DNA from: Tubulanus polymorphus
Lineage: Eukaryota > Nemertea > Palaeonemertea > Tubulaniformes > Tubulanidae
Reading direction: 5' to 3'
Length of the DNA: 64,000 nucleotides
NCBI RefSeq assembly: GCF_964204645.1
Contig: NC_134036.1
Span: forward strand, 5,283,600 to 5,347,599
Shown: positions 33,901-47,000 of the stretch, one piece after another
How positions within the stretch are numbered: the first letter of the stretch is position 1
How the letters are laid out: every line of letters begins with the position of its first letter
Made by a program: the position numbers and the translations under genes
Notes under the pieces: model-generated
The model's database searches: none
The model's input: only the letters and a program-made list of their open reading frames with translations
What the model was told of the DNA's origin: nothing

Positions 33901-36900
33901 CAGAAGTTATTGAAGGATTGATATCTCCTCTCAGAAAACAACCCATAAATGACGTCAATATGCCGTGTACGGCGATGATACTGAATAATCCACGAGGATC
34001 AGCGAACTGGGTTCGATTCCCCTGCGAAATCGAAGAGGTTCACACGGGTTTCATTTGTGAAACGGAAAGAGATGATTACGAAAATGCAACAGTTAAAACG
34101 TTAAATATAACCAAAAACAACACAATTCTGATACGTAAAAAATTACAATTTTTGGAAACTGGGTTCAATGACGCGAGCTGTGTGTTTGGTTGGGTAAGCA
34201 TAAATAAACAATGCTATCAAATACTGACGGACTGGAACAAACATCAAGGTTTAGATATGATAACGGCGACGGAGATGTGTGACGAAATCCGAGGCAAAAT
34301 AGCCACCGTTATAACCAGTTACACAGAAAACGAAACAATGAACTTGATATCAAAATTTAACTTTCAACATCAATATAGCTCCATACTTTTTATGACATAT
34401 AATGACCGACCACTAGTTTTAAAACCAATAATCACTAGAGATGACATTACTTATGTCAAATCAGTTAAATGGATAATGAAACAGTTTGATAATGCGAAAG
34501 ATACAGCGCATTCTGTTTTGTGTTCGTACAATGTAACTGGTGAAGAGTTAGCTTCTATAAGCGGTTGTAAATCGTGGCAGTTTAAATGTAACGATCAAAG
34601 ATGTATCAGCGACCATCGCGTATGTGATACCAGACACGACTGTCAATACGGTGAGGATGAACTCAATTGTACGGATATTAATTTGCACAGCCAGTTTTAT
34701 TGCAATGATGGTCAGGTTATATCAATAAGTGGTTTCTGTGATTTCATACAAGATTGTGCGGATGGTTCTGATGAGAACTCGTGTTTTCACCCCCCGTGTT
34801 TGTCCGAACAATTTCGGTGCATAAGTGGTCAATGTGTCAGTAGGTCTTACAGATGCGATGGAGTCACTAATTGTAAAGACGGCTCAGATGAAATCGGTTG
34901 CACTTCTGGACAATGTCAAGGGTTCCTGTGTAAGAGTGGAGATTGTATCAGTTCTCAGTTTTATCATGATGGTGTCGTGGATTGTAGTGGAAGCCTCGAA
35001 GAAGATGAATTAGTATTAGCTACCAATGTTACAGTGAATCCTACGATCCATTGTAATTATGAAAACCACTGTACGACTAACTTCACAAATCTATGTACGG
35101 AATCTGATGAACAAAGATGTTCTTTTAATTCTCTTCATTGTTATTCAAGACGTCACAGATGTATTCTAGAAAGAATGACTAATGGTTTCCCAGTTTGTAG
35201 AAATCTTGAACACGTATTGAGATGTGAAGAATTTGAATGTCCGGCTAGTACTGTAAAATGCCCAGCCTCGTACTGTATACCGATCAGACAGGTGTGCGAT
35301 GGTCAATCGGATTGTCCTAATTCAGAAGATGAGCAAAACTGCGAGACATTTTCATGTCCAGGAATGTATAAATGTGGCCACGAAAATAGGTGCATTACAC
35401 AATCTGAAGTTTGCGATGGTGTCGTAAATTGTAAATATACAACTGATGACGAGGCTTTCTGTAACGTCACCTGCCTGAGAGGTTGTAAGTGTCAAGGTCA
35501 TCTGACCGAGTGTAGAAATACTGGTTTAACAAACATTACCGGTCTTTTCTCGGCTTCAACTCGAGTTTTAATTTTGTCGAATAACGAAATTACCTTAGAC
35601 ATGTCGACATTCCTTTCATACATCTATTTGCGCATGCTCAACATCTCCGACAATGAATTGTCTCATATTTTACCTAAATCGTTCTCAAACCTGCATAATC
35701 TACATACATTAGATCTTACACACAACAACATAACATCATTATCTGCAAAAACATTCATCGGTTTGTATAGTTTGAAAGAATTATTGATTACTGAAAATCC
35801 GATAGTTCATTTACAGGACGATACCTTCCAAGATTTGAAGTCACTTAAAGTTCTCGACCTTCATGAACTTTCGTTGTTGGTGCTTGGTAGAAACGTATTT
35901 CGAGGTTTATCTACATTACAGTCGTTGAATATCAGCAATAACAGAATCCATCATATTTCGCTTTACGCATTTTCTGGATTAACTTCACTTGAAATTCTTG
36001 ATATAACCAACAACTACAAAGTTATTTCTGTCGACAGAAATGTTTTCAACAATCTGACATCATTGGTCTCCTTAAAGTCTGATGCTTACAAATTTTGCTG
36101 CATGGCTCCGAATGTTGACCAGTGCCTTCCGGAAGCTGATCAATTTTCCTCGTGTTCTGATCTGATGGGTAACACAGTCCTCAGAGCTATCATTTGGGTG
36201 ATCGCTTCATTCAGTTCCATCGCTAACGGAATTGTCATTTCACTTCGCATTCGATCGATTCGATTTTCCTCCTCAAATCCATCTTCAGATATCATCATCA
36301 TTAATGTTGCTGTGTGTGATTTCATAATGTCTATATATTTGTTTCTGATCGCTGGAGCCGATTACAATTATTCTGGCATTTACTTTCTCAATTCGGAATT
36401 ATGGATGGATAGTCCATTTTGTTGTCTTGCTGGGATCACGGTGTCTATTTCTTGTGAAGGTTCATTGATATTTTTGCTCATCATGACACGTCATAGGTTC
36501 GCAAATATCGTTAATCCATTTTCAGGAAGTGCAATTTCATCTCCTAGATATGTGTGCGCTATTTGTTGCACATCTTGGATTATTTTGTGTGCTATTGCAT
36601 TGCTACCTCTAACACCTATCCCTTACTTCGGAAACAATTTTTACGGTACAACCGGAGTTTGTTTACCGATGAATTTACTTTCAATTGAAGTCAATGCCTG
36701 GCAATATTCATTAGCTATTTTTTCATTATCCAACTCATTCATACTCACTACGATAATGGCAACGTATGTACAAATGTACAGACTCGTATCTGGAAGTAGG
36801 TCTGGTTCGGGTAGAATTGACCCTACAGAACTAGTTTTAGCACGTAGGAGTTTGGTGATAAATCTGTGTAATCTATTTTGCTGGCTGCCGTTAATCATCG

Positions 36901-37076
36901 TTCAGTTTTGCGCGGTATTACGGGTGGAAATACCGAATCAGGTGGCGGCTTGGCTGGCGGTTCTTTTCTTACCGATCAACTCGTCCCTCAATCCCCTTCT
37001 TTACACAATACTGACTATCGATATGAAATCCATACGAGCAAAAACTAAACGCACGCAACATCGAACAGATAAATGA
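30969..37076 (+). CDS. GRL101-like multidomain G-protein-coupled receptor 1
   Basis: Three coding exons: 30969-32189, 32304-33635, 33816-37076, all phase 0 with GT-AG introns, giving 1,937 residues. The ATG GAG CAG start is the one kept in all three paralogues; an ATG at 30957 is in frame upstream. Residues 1-23 are a signal peptide. CUB 1 covers about 40-150 (SPNYP at 56-60, cysteines 40, 68, 94, 109). CUB-like segments follow, with another clear SPNYP near 650. A C-type-lectin module (about 772-932, split by intron 2) and a degenerate second one (about 973-1090) come next. About six LDLa repeats (1100-1400, several with CDG..DC...SDE) precede an LRR block (about 1416-1610). The 7TM region is about 1638-1918, with ANG in TM1, CD in TM2, HRF instead of DRY in TM3, FCWLP in TM6 and NPLLY in TM7. 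The family is LDLa-LRR rhodopsin-type receptors (snail GRL101, related to relaxin receptors); ligand unknown. The C-tail is only about 20 residues. Confidence 0.88.
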
Positions 37077-37234
37077 AATAGCGCAGAGTGTTTGGTATTT
37101 ATCACCAGTCAATACGATCTTTCAATTTTATTTTCTGTCGGGGATATTTAATGATAAATCATCATTCTACACACTATACACCCACTCCCACTTATTTTTG
37201 CGTTGTTCACTTTTCACTGTTTTTTTTCGCATGC

Positions 37235-37600
37235 AATAAATTTGTTACATTTATTCAATTACTAGATATCATTAACGTGTCAATATCTGCAATGGATGTA
37301 TGGAGTATTAATCATAACATCCGGGTTACAGCTTTGAATTCGGGTCGCTGTATCTCCAATACACTCAACACTCAATTGAAACACTCCAGGTTAAAACTAT
37401 TTCAGTACTGACCATAAACCCACCGACCGTACTCAGACAGAAATTCTCCGGGTGATTAAACAAAACCGCCGGTAAAGAGATACTGTAAATGTTACTAAAG
37501 AGGTACCGTACCCACATTAGAGCACTATAGCTGGTTACAAAAAATATATGTTCACGCTTATTATATGGGCACCTTGGTGACCTAAATAATAAATAATAAA
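37235..37600 (+). promoter_or_regulatory. Candidate poly(A) signals of receptor gene 1
   Basis: AATAAA occurs at 37235-37240 and twice at 37588-37593 and 37595-37600. The first is AATGAA in gene 2, while the second is kept there (50496-50501), so the distal site is the better candidate. Confidence 0.4.
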
Positions 37601-37620
37601 ATGCGAATATCCTACCAATT

Positions 37621-39376
37621 AACCATTTTACAGTTGCTAGCCGCCATTTTGTTAGGGTACTTTTGTCCTGTATTGTTGGGTCATTATTTTCTACTTTTTA
37701 GAAACTATTTGTGATGCGTGTTTTATCATATCTCATCTGTCCCCGGATAGATTTTGACAGTTTTAGCAACATTTAAACCGTGTGAATCTCTAGTTTTCAG
37801 TTATGCAAAGATCATTTTTCAAATTTGCAACAATGCGACATGAGAGCGATATAAAAATCGGTGGTCAGTTTTTGCCGCGCGCATAAAAATCCTGGGTACT
37901 GAACTTTGAAGTTCATTATTTCCAGAAATAACATTCTAAAAAATCCAAACATTTCAAGAACTGTGCGCATACACGCCCCCTTTCAAGTGAACTTTAAAAT
38001 TTTAAGAAATCTTGCCTAGTTTTTATTCTATGGCTCTTTAACTGCAGCGCGTGTATTGTCATTCCGGGTTTCGGCGCTGTTTTCTATGCGTGTATTTCAG
38101 TATATGGGTGTTATTTTTTCATTCTTACTTCACTTGTTTCCACGGAAAATGGTTTTAATTGTTGGTACGAGTATCAGGTTCAAATATTACGTCATTAATA
38201 CTCCATTCTGTTCTCTTTTAACGGCGCTAGTTCGTAATGCCTGTAATGGTAGCCGCTTTTACTGCAGGCCGAGGCTTACGTACATGCACCCAAGAAAACC
38301 CCAAATATCACTATTTTGTTGTAAATGCAATCCACACACTTCTTGCGTTTTTGGTGATGGTAGATGTCACTTTTTACTTTTAATCACCTGTGTCTGCCAT
38401 TCAGACTTGATACTTGATATTTCACCACCAAAACAAGAAAACGCTTTCTTATATTTTTTTCCCCGATCTAATCAATCTTTTGTGTACTTTATAGAAAGTA
38501 TTCATAGAAAGTAGCTGAATATCCCCCCATATGTCCAGCTTTTTGACCACTTCTCCATCCATCTAATTTCAGTGGATAGTGTACATTGATTAATGGACTA
38601 CTGAATTAAATGGTCATCATACTCGATTTTGAGTGTTATATTTGTTTTCTTCTTCCATCTCAATATAGGCCTATATATTCTCTTCCCGCGTGTAACTTCG
38701 AATGGGCGCGTGATCAAAATGCCGCTCAGTCTCTGCTGCTGAATCGTGAGAAAAATCTTTAAAACCCAAAAATCTCTCATGTCTCTGAATATTGCATAAA
38801 TGACGTAATATTTAAAGCTGATACTCGTACCAACAATTAAAACCATTTTCCGTGGAGACAAGTGTAGTAAAAATGAAAAAAATAACACCGATATACTGAA
38901 ATACACGCATAGAAAACAGCGCCGAAACCCGGAATGACAATACACGCGCTGTAGTTAAAGAGCCATAGGATAAAAACTAGGCAAGATATCTTAAGATTTT
39001 AAAGTTCACTTGAAAGGGGGCGTTTATGCGCACAGTTCTTGAAATGTTTGGATTTTCTAGAAAATAATTTCTGAAAATAATGAACTTCAAATTTCAGTAC
39101 CCTGGATTTTTATGCGTGCAGCAAAAACCGACCACCGATTTCTATATCGCTCTCATGTCGCATTGTTGCAAATTTGAAAAATGATCTTTGCATAACTGAA
39201 AACTAGAGATTCACACGGTTTGAATGTTGCAAAAACTGTCAAAATCTATCGAGGGACAGATGAGATATGATAAAACACGCATCACAAATAGTTTTTAAAA
39301 AGGAGAAACTAATGACCCAACAATACAGGACAAAAGTACCCTAACAAAATGGCGGCTAGCAACTGTAAAATGGTTT
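37621..39376. mobile_element. 1.76-kb foldback DNA element with ~577-bp terminal inverted repeats
   Basis: The left end aaccattttacagttgctag and right end ctagcaactgtaaaatggtt are inverted copies. The match continues inward for about 577 bp (37621-38197 against 38799-39376) with few mismatches. Unit 2 has the uninterrupted site (ccaaccaattgctatac), and unit 1 has ATT on both sides of the element, so a 3-bp target duplication is likely. The central 600 bp codes for nothing recognisable. A 152-codon plus-strand frame (38056-38514) crosses from repeat to loop and is not supported. It is a non-autonomous element that arrived after the unit duplication. Confidence 0.85.
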
Positions 39377-39418
39377 ATTGCTATACATAGCCTGCTTTTC
39401 TTTTCTGCAGTGTGCTCA

Positions 39419-39528
39419 GGACCCAGTTCCACAGTCGTGAGTTAGAGTTAACCCTGATTTAAAGTTAGTTCGTTTTCAATGAGTTAACCCAGAGTCATAT
39501 CTTAACTCAGAATTGTGGAACTGGGGCC
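39419..39528. mobile_element. Small MITE-like inverted repeat (unit 1 copy)
   Basis: Ends ggacccagttccacagt and attgtggaactggggcc are inverted copies, with gagttagagttaaccc and gttaactcagaat inside. About 110 bp. A copy sits at the matching place in unit 2, so it predates the unit duplication. Confidence 0.6.
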
Positions 39529-42457
39529 TGATGATTATCTGAGAATTTGATGGTAAAATTTTCCATACATCAAAACATTATGGCTGATTTATTCAGTAAG
39601 GTAGTGATCGCAATTTGAGAAATATACCAATTAATATTGATCCGCAAAATATCTTTCGAAACGACCGTAGGCGCATAGTAGCTGAAATACTTAAGGTTTT
39701 GCGATAGATGGCGCATTGGTATCAAGTAGATCCTCAACAAAAATGCGAGTAACAGGTGACCGCGTACCACGTTACGAAAGGGTTGAATGTATCTTTCATC
39801 ATTATCGTTGAAGATAGACTAAACAGCTAGATAAAAGTTCAAAGGCTATTTTGAAAGACTGAATATGTTTGATGTCGTTTTCAAGAAGTGCGCTCCCGGA
39901 CACTGGTTTAATCCTGATAGTTATGATAGATCGATCCGATATTTTGAATTTCTGGTTCGGTTCGAAACACCGGCTCAGTAGATACGTACGTCCAACCTGT
40001 CCCAGTAGGGAGCCGAATTTAATGGTACTCGATACCACAGTTCGAAACCCGCCTTAGTATAAAGTGCGCACAGCTATTAGTTTATATCCGAAACGTTGTT
40101 TGAATTCATAAAATAAAAGCAAATCTCAATTTGTGTTTAATGTTGTTGTATTTACTGCGTGTTTCATCGGACATTTTTTTTCGATCCAATCAGTTTCTTT
40201 TTCTCTATTCTTTGAAATCGTTAACGCGAACAAGACGATTTCACAAAGCGGTAACCGTTTGATTTGATCCATCGCTGTTCACAAAAACAATTAACACGAA
40301 ACAATTATGCGTACATCCAAATATGAAATTAAATGCGCAATTACAGATTTTTACAAAAAAAGCTCTACAGGTGAAACAGCAGCATCGATACGTGAGTCGT
40401 CGCGATTATCACGGTTTAAGAGTACATTCAATATAGAAATTGTTGAAATTTGCACAAATCAACTACTTAACTGGGTATAAACGGGATATTAGTTGCGTTC
40501 TAAAATGAAAAGTTCTCCCTCAGCAAGGCACTCGTGTGTTACGTGTATTATGAACTTGTTCTTATGTCGGAATATTACGTCAATCTGATTCAATTAGGAG
40601 ACTATATGATTGCTATAATATATCTCATTCTTAGACATTTCTAAATTATCAAATATGTTTTTATCTGGTTAAAAAGGGCGACCTTACGACCGTCAGGGGC
40701 TCGTAATTTAACATGATATTGTGTGTATTGTAAGCCTTTATCTAGGTGGGTTTTACTAAAGATGATAATGTGATAAACTACACCGAAATTGACTAAGTCA
40801 CGGTTTAGGTTCCAGCAATAAAAATACATGAAGCGGGCTAAAATTTTCTAGTAAAAGTTTGTGTTCGTTTTTGCGGAATCCGCGTAGATATTACACGCTA
40901 TCAATAAAACACTAGACATATTTCAGACATCTGCAACGATGTCGACTAATATGGGTGGTCATTCGAAATAAAAAGACACGACTTCAGGGGCCGGTTCCTT
41001 AGTTAAATCAGACTACAGACCAGATTAAGTTAACATTAATTCTATAGTCAATCGAAAGACTTTAGAATGAAATGCACATTTAATTGTAAATGCTGTTAAG
41101 ACAAATTTCGGACTTAAGTCTCGAATTTTGAACCGGTGCCGTGAGAATAAACTCGATACGTGATCAAAATACATCAGAAATCGTATGCTCACCTCTGCGT
41201 GCGCAAACCACGCGGCACTTGTCGTCTCAAGCTATATAACCACAACAAACCGCTAGTACTTCATATCGCGGGTGAAAATATTCTGCCAAAAACATCATTT
41301 TCCTTCCTCGCATTATGCGTATCAAATCCAGCCTCGAAAATGTCTTCTTTCTCCAATTTCTAATGAGAATTCAACTCTGAAAACGTAATAAAACAGTTCG
41401 CTTTGAGTGATACAATTGATAAAGCTTACAATGCCGATGGTCATTTTTCGAAGGGTTAGTATTTCCTCGAATCAAAGAGACGATTTCTTTTAACTCCAGT
41501 ACAACAAGAATGATCCGTTTAAAACTATCTAAACAGTCCCTGTACTACTATAATCGTTCGCCGTCGGTAGTTAGTAGAGGTATTTAAATGGATAATTACG
41601 TAAGACAAGTTAACCAAAAGAACAGTTCTCTCACAATTTTGACATCACCCGAATGATGACTTTGTTCGACTTCAAAAATTGACTGTCATTAGTATTGTTA
41701 CCTAGAATAAATCATCTATTGATTTCAATACACCTCAGAAGCTAGCGCAGCAAATGGAAAATCAAGTCTTTTATATCGGAAATGGGTTTTGTTTGTAAAA
41801 CAATGAAATTCTTCTTCACGTGCTTTCTATTCTCAATAGGCGACTCTAGAGAGCAGTAAAATATCTTTTTTTCCAATACAAATATGTTCGGCTAGAGCTA
41901 CAAATTATTAATCATATTCCCTCGTCTCAATAAGCATTCCTTATCTATTACATGTTTAAACATAATGTAAAATATATAATGTACTTGTAAACAGTTGTGG
42001 TTAAAAAAAGATAAATAAAGTTCATATAATGATATGTTTTGGTTTAAGCTCCCCAGGAAGTTTTTCATAACACTCTCGCCGTTGAAATACGCATCCGACC
42101 ATTTACATTATGAGTTCATGGACATATTGGATCAATTGAATATGTTAATCAGCACGTTTTATTAAAAGAACTGGCTAATATCTCCTCATGAATTCAGATA
42201 TCGGTATATAACTTTTGAAAAGAACTACGTAGTCGGACAGGTTAGCTATATAATGCGGACGTTCCGGACTATATTACCAGATTTTTACATGCTCTCCACG
42301 AGCCAAGCTTCAAATTTTCCAAGATGTATTTACTTCAATGTGCGTTAGTTTGCATCGGGTAAAACAACGCTTGGTTTTTCTTACCCCAAAGAAAGTACGA
42401 ATCACGTTTTCCATACATGCGCACACTGATATCGTTATAGAAATCTGAATAAATCAA
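39529..42457. other. Intergenic region between receptor genes 1 and 2
   Basis: Aligns with 50678-53790 of unit 2. Open frames of about 60-78 codons are not kept between the copies. Apart from the MITE-like repeat at 40987-41141, nothing is recognised. Confidence 0.6.
40987..41141. mobile_element. MITE-like inverted repeat (unit 1 copy)
   Basis: Left end ggggccggttccttagttaa and right end ttttgaaccggtgcc are inverted, with tagtcaatcgaaagac in the middle. About 155 bp. A diverged copy is at the same place in unit 2 (52082-52237). Confidence 0.5.
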
Positions 42458-42820
42458 CTAACCCCTATTATGGAATACTCTATCTGAATCGATTCAAACT
42501 ATTCAAAGCGAACCTGCCTTTAAGCGTACCTACAATAAATCACTATTCAACACTTTGTAAATTTTCATTCCATACAAACCTATGTTAATGTGTAATATGT
42601 GCAACTTTTTTGTTTCTTTTCGCCTGTTAATTACTTGTGTGCATGATGTGTGAGTGTGATGAATGTGGTGTGGATGCTTCTGGGTGATACGGCTTATATA
42701 GACTGTTTCAGTCTCTCCGTGTAGCCCCATTATCCTGTTACATTTTTCTTCGTCTAATCATACTGATTATATCGTTCAATAATGTAACATCGTAATGAAA
42801 ATAAATTTCAATTTCAATAA
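42458..42820 (+). mobile_element. 5'-truncated non-LTR retrotransposon (3' end of the RT ORF plus 3' UTR)
   Basis: 42471-42560 encodes WNTLSESIQTIQSEPAFKR and further residues up to a TAA. This is the typical C-terminal W-N-x-L-P/S-x-x-I...F-K-R tail of Jockey/CR1/RTE-type reverse transcriptases. About 260 bp of 3' UTR follows and ends in a repeated aatttcaatttcaataa tail. The matching place in unit 2 (about 53790) lacks the insert. Only the last 29 codons remain, so the copy is dead. Confidence 0.65.
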
Positions 42821-43204
42821 GTTGACCACTCATCAACCGAATTCTGACACGCAAATTCCACGCGCTGTTTCCCTTCCTAGAAGCAAAACATAGTTGAATC
42901 AAATTGGATTCTATTTATCTAATTATTATTTAAAGGAGTTAGCGGTATTGTTCATCCAAAACATTTTTTTGCAATCTGCTAAAACATAATTGAATCGAAT
43001 TGAAATCTAGTTTTCTAATTGTTATTTCACGGATTTAATGGTAGCGTCCATCCAAAACATTTGCAATCTGCTAATATAAGTCATCTGCGTTTAAAAGATA
43101 TGAATTTGAAAGTTTAATATTAATGTAATGTATGCATTAACTAGACTCGGGTTTACAAAAGAACTGCAGCGCACGAAACCAGTGAATGCATGTCATGTTG
43201 AGGG

Positions 43205-43400
43205 GTACATGATACATAGTGAAAACTGCTGTCGTGTTCAGAAAGCTAGACCGTTTTTACAGTAACTGCCTCGAGGCGTTTGACATCATGCGCCTTGTTG
43301 CAATATCTATTTTGTATCTAACCCATATATTCGATTCTAGAAAATGCTGAGATATGCAGAATATTTCAAATACGCATGACCTATATTTGTAGTTAAGCTA
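43205..43400 (+). promoter_or_regulatory. Conserved upstream block of receptor gene 2 (candidate promoter)
   Basis: Counterpart of 29790-29945, with atacatagtgaaaactgctg, GCCTCGAGGC (43268-43277), caatatctatttt and gattctagaaaatgctgag. It lies about 745 bp before the ATG. A CCAAT pair (43930-43934 inverted, 43957-43961 direct) lies close to the ATG, as in gene 1. Confidence 0.4.
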
Positions 43401-44020
43401 ACCTTATCGGCTATATATATAGCTTTAGATCTAGCGCAGTATTCAGATTTAGGATAACTTTGAAAGTAAAGAAACTCTCTTTTATGTTTCAATCAATCAC
43501 AAGGTAAGGCATGGAATTCTCTAGAAAATACCTAATGCAGATATTTTAATTTGACCGAACACAATTCTTTTTCATCGCGAAATCGAACATGTACCGTTAA
43601 TTCAGTCCTTTTCAAATTATACAACTCAGGATTGGTGTACATAGATCCAATTTGTGTTGAAAGAAAATCCCAAAGCAATAAATGTGGAAATAAAAAGACG
43701 TTCCTAACATTTCGTGAAAATTCGTCCGAATTCGTTTCACCCACATGAAATGTCTGAAAAGGGTTTAATGATTGTATGAATACAACAGGAGTGAAGAAAC
43801 CAAAACTAGAATTATTGCGAAAACCAAGAATGTCTTTATCTTGTTGTGTTTTCATGGGTTAAATTTGCAACGTACGCATTTTTACTGAAATATTTGAAGC
43901 ATTTTAGACTCGACGGAGCGAATTTTCTGATTGGATGAAATCGCATCGTGCTCCAACCAATAAACGATTCCGTAAAACTTGATGGATTTCGTTCATTCCG
44001 TCGCAGTGATGTTGTTCGGT

Positions 44021-47000
44021 ATGGAGCAGCTACTGAGAGCGCTGTTTATAACGTCGCTGATCGTCTGTCAAGTTCGCATCACGCGCGCTGATCGCGCAGA
44101 CTCTATCGAGGAATCGTCTGTGACGGTAAGTTCGTCTTGTAACGACACGTGGTACCCGCTAGATTCTACGTCCGGTTACATCGTTTCACCGAATTACCCT
44201 TCGTTTACGCGCGGTGTTGAATGTCGTTGGTTCATCAACAGCCTTTTACCTAAGACTTTCAACGTCCAACTTTACCTCGACATCGAGCAGTCAATATTCT
44301 GTAGTGATAACTACCTTCTCGACCAAGAGTCTGATAACAGATTGTGCGGTGATGGAAAACATGAAATCCGCCGTAACGACTCGATCTCGTTGATGTTTAG
44401 AAGTAAAGTCGACGGTGCGCGAGGTAGTCGGGTTTTTGTCACATATCGTTATGAACGAAACCGATTGAGAATCAGTCATAACTGCAGGAAATATAATTGC
44501 GATTTGAATAAATTGCAAACGTCGAAGGGATATAAATACAAAATAAAAAGGCTAGTGGGTTGTCGGTTGTACCTGGAATGGATCGGGATGCCTGATGGTT
44601 TTGCACTTAACTTGACTTTTACAAAATTAGATTACAGAATATCCTCATTCATTGCACCAATAACAGTCAACGACGGATCGAACATCAGCAGTGAACCTAT
44701 AGGTATTATACGAGAACAAACCGGATATCCACCTTCGTCATTTTATACTAAAACAAATAAAGCCATAATCTCGTCGCTACATCGCCCAAGGGTCTTTCTA
44801 GCACAGCTTTTAGTTCAGAAGTACAAAATATCAGATTGGAACGTCTCTAATCCGTTGATTCATATCTCTAATAACGAATCGGGAGTGCTTATACCCGATG
44901 ATAACAGTTTACACGTAATAACTCGATCAAAACACTTACACTGCTGGTCTATCCCAGTGCAGGTGTTACAGTACGTCGTCTTCAACTGGACACGTGATCT
45001 AGTCTCGTCCGGTGACGTCATCGGTGTATATAAACTAGAAGGGTTACGCGTTGTAGGAACTGATATCTTACTCGGATACAACTACCTGGAATCACTGAGT
45101 GTCAAATCTGACGGCTTTCTTGTTGTACTATGCGCTCTGAAAGCAACACTTCACGATAATGTAACATTTGAAATAAACTATAGAAAAGAATTTATTTCGA
45201 TGGAGAATATAAAGGTCTACAACCCTCGGGTGAGTTAAATTCGTGAAATTATTTTACCCCGTATCAAAATAATTTAAGTCAACAAATATGTATGATGCAC
45301 TTAAAATGGGCTTTTTATGTCTAGGTATCGGTGAAAGCAATGTGGTCTATGACGCAGTCCATGCTGTTTCCAAGACGAACAAAGCTCTATTTGAATTATC
45401 GCGTCACTAGATACAAGTTGAAATGGAAAACTGAGATTTATGAGGAGAATATGGAACTAACAGTTTTATCAGAGAACTGCGAGCGAGCTGGATTTTACAT
45501 ATTCGACGGTGGTAATTTCACGGCTAGACGATACGGTCCGTATTGTCCTCGTTTAAAGACATACGACAGTAACGTCGTCAGTTTCATTACGTCAGGTGGA
45601 TCTGTTACTGTAGTAGGATACGCTTATAACTGGGACGATCAGTTAACAGTCGAAACGGCATCGCGCCTCAGATTTCGTACTACCGACTGTGACGGGTATG
45701 TTTTAAAAGAGGGAGAACGTCAGATCAATGTATCGTCTGACTGCGTCTCGATTACACCTGAAAACCGACGCCTTCCTCTAAAAAACATTTACATTTGGTC
45801 CAAACACGGATATGTACTTGATTCTTGTATTATCGATAAAAGATTCGCGACCGATAGATGCATGTTTCGACTGAAACTCCAGTCTACCAATAACGGACTT
45901 GTTTTACAAACGGTGGATTTTAAGCTAGTAAGACCCTTCCGCGTGGAGCCGTTGTTTGTGAAACTACGCCGTGAATGTATGGCCTTGAAAAAGCCCGATA
46001 AGCCTACAGATATGACCGGGCAAACACCGGAATGCGGGTTAGTGCAGTCAATGAACTATCCCGGACCAGAATTCTACGGATCAGTCCGTAGAGAATACAC
46101 TTTAGAATTCAGGACTAATCAGTTACAGATTCGATTTTACAGATTCGTTTTCAAGTACATTCAGGTAATACCCTGCGAGAAATCATCCAGGAGGGGTGCG
46201 GATCCTATTTTGTTCATACAGAATACATATTATTACATAACAACCGTGCGTGTAGAGACTCAACACACAACCACAATATGCGGTAAAATGGCCGTATTGG
46301 GAACTGTATTTTATAGCTTGCATCACAAGATGCACCGGTTTCAGGTGGAAAATAATATACCCACATTTCAAATACAATACACCGTTATACGGTCTTTACT
46401 AGCCACACAGTTTGAAAATGTCTGTAAATCCGGATTTCTAGATTCGGGAATTTCATGCGTAAAATACATCAGAGATGAACGTTTGAATTGGGAGAATGCT
46501 GAATTGTACTGTAGACAGAAGTACGCGGGACATCTACTCAGTATCAACTCACAACAGGAACTGATTCACATTAAGATATTATTCGCTACAAAGTTTCTTC
46601 AAGAGGCATATTCACAGAAAGCGCTCATTATGATGATCGGATTAAAACTGCAGGTAAATTTCAAAACCGTTCGTAAGTTCTATGTTTGTAAATAAAATGT
46701 TAGTTCCGGAAATTTATGCTTTTTTGTTTCGTAGCCCAATACCGATTATTACACGTGGTCAGATGGGAAACCATTAAGCTACACAGAGTGGTATAAACCT
46801 ACAAATAACGACACGATACCAGAAGTTATTCAAGGATTGATATCTCCTCTCAGAAAACAACCGATCAATGACGTCAATATGCCGTGCACAGCGATGATAC
46901 TGAATAATCCACGAGGATCAGCGAACTGGGTTCGATTCCCCTGCAAAATCGAAGAGGTTCACACGAGTTTCATCTGTGAAACAGACATAATCGATATCGA

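Larger units (their letters stand above)
29700..43130 (+). repeat. Tandem receptor-gene unit 1
   Basis: Start of the array of duplicated units. Homology with unit 2 (43131-54000) begins near the gcacgaaa word at about 29700 and covers the upstream block, gene and 3' flank. The unit is longer than unit 2 mainly because of a 1.76-kb foldback element and a retrotransposon fragment. Confidence 0.75.

Noticed and set aside
38056-38945. Open frames of 152 and 115 codons in the foldback element
   Set aside because: They are largely the same inverted-repeat sequence read in two directions and show no transposase motif.
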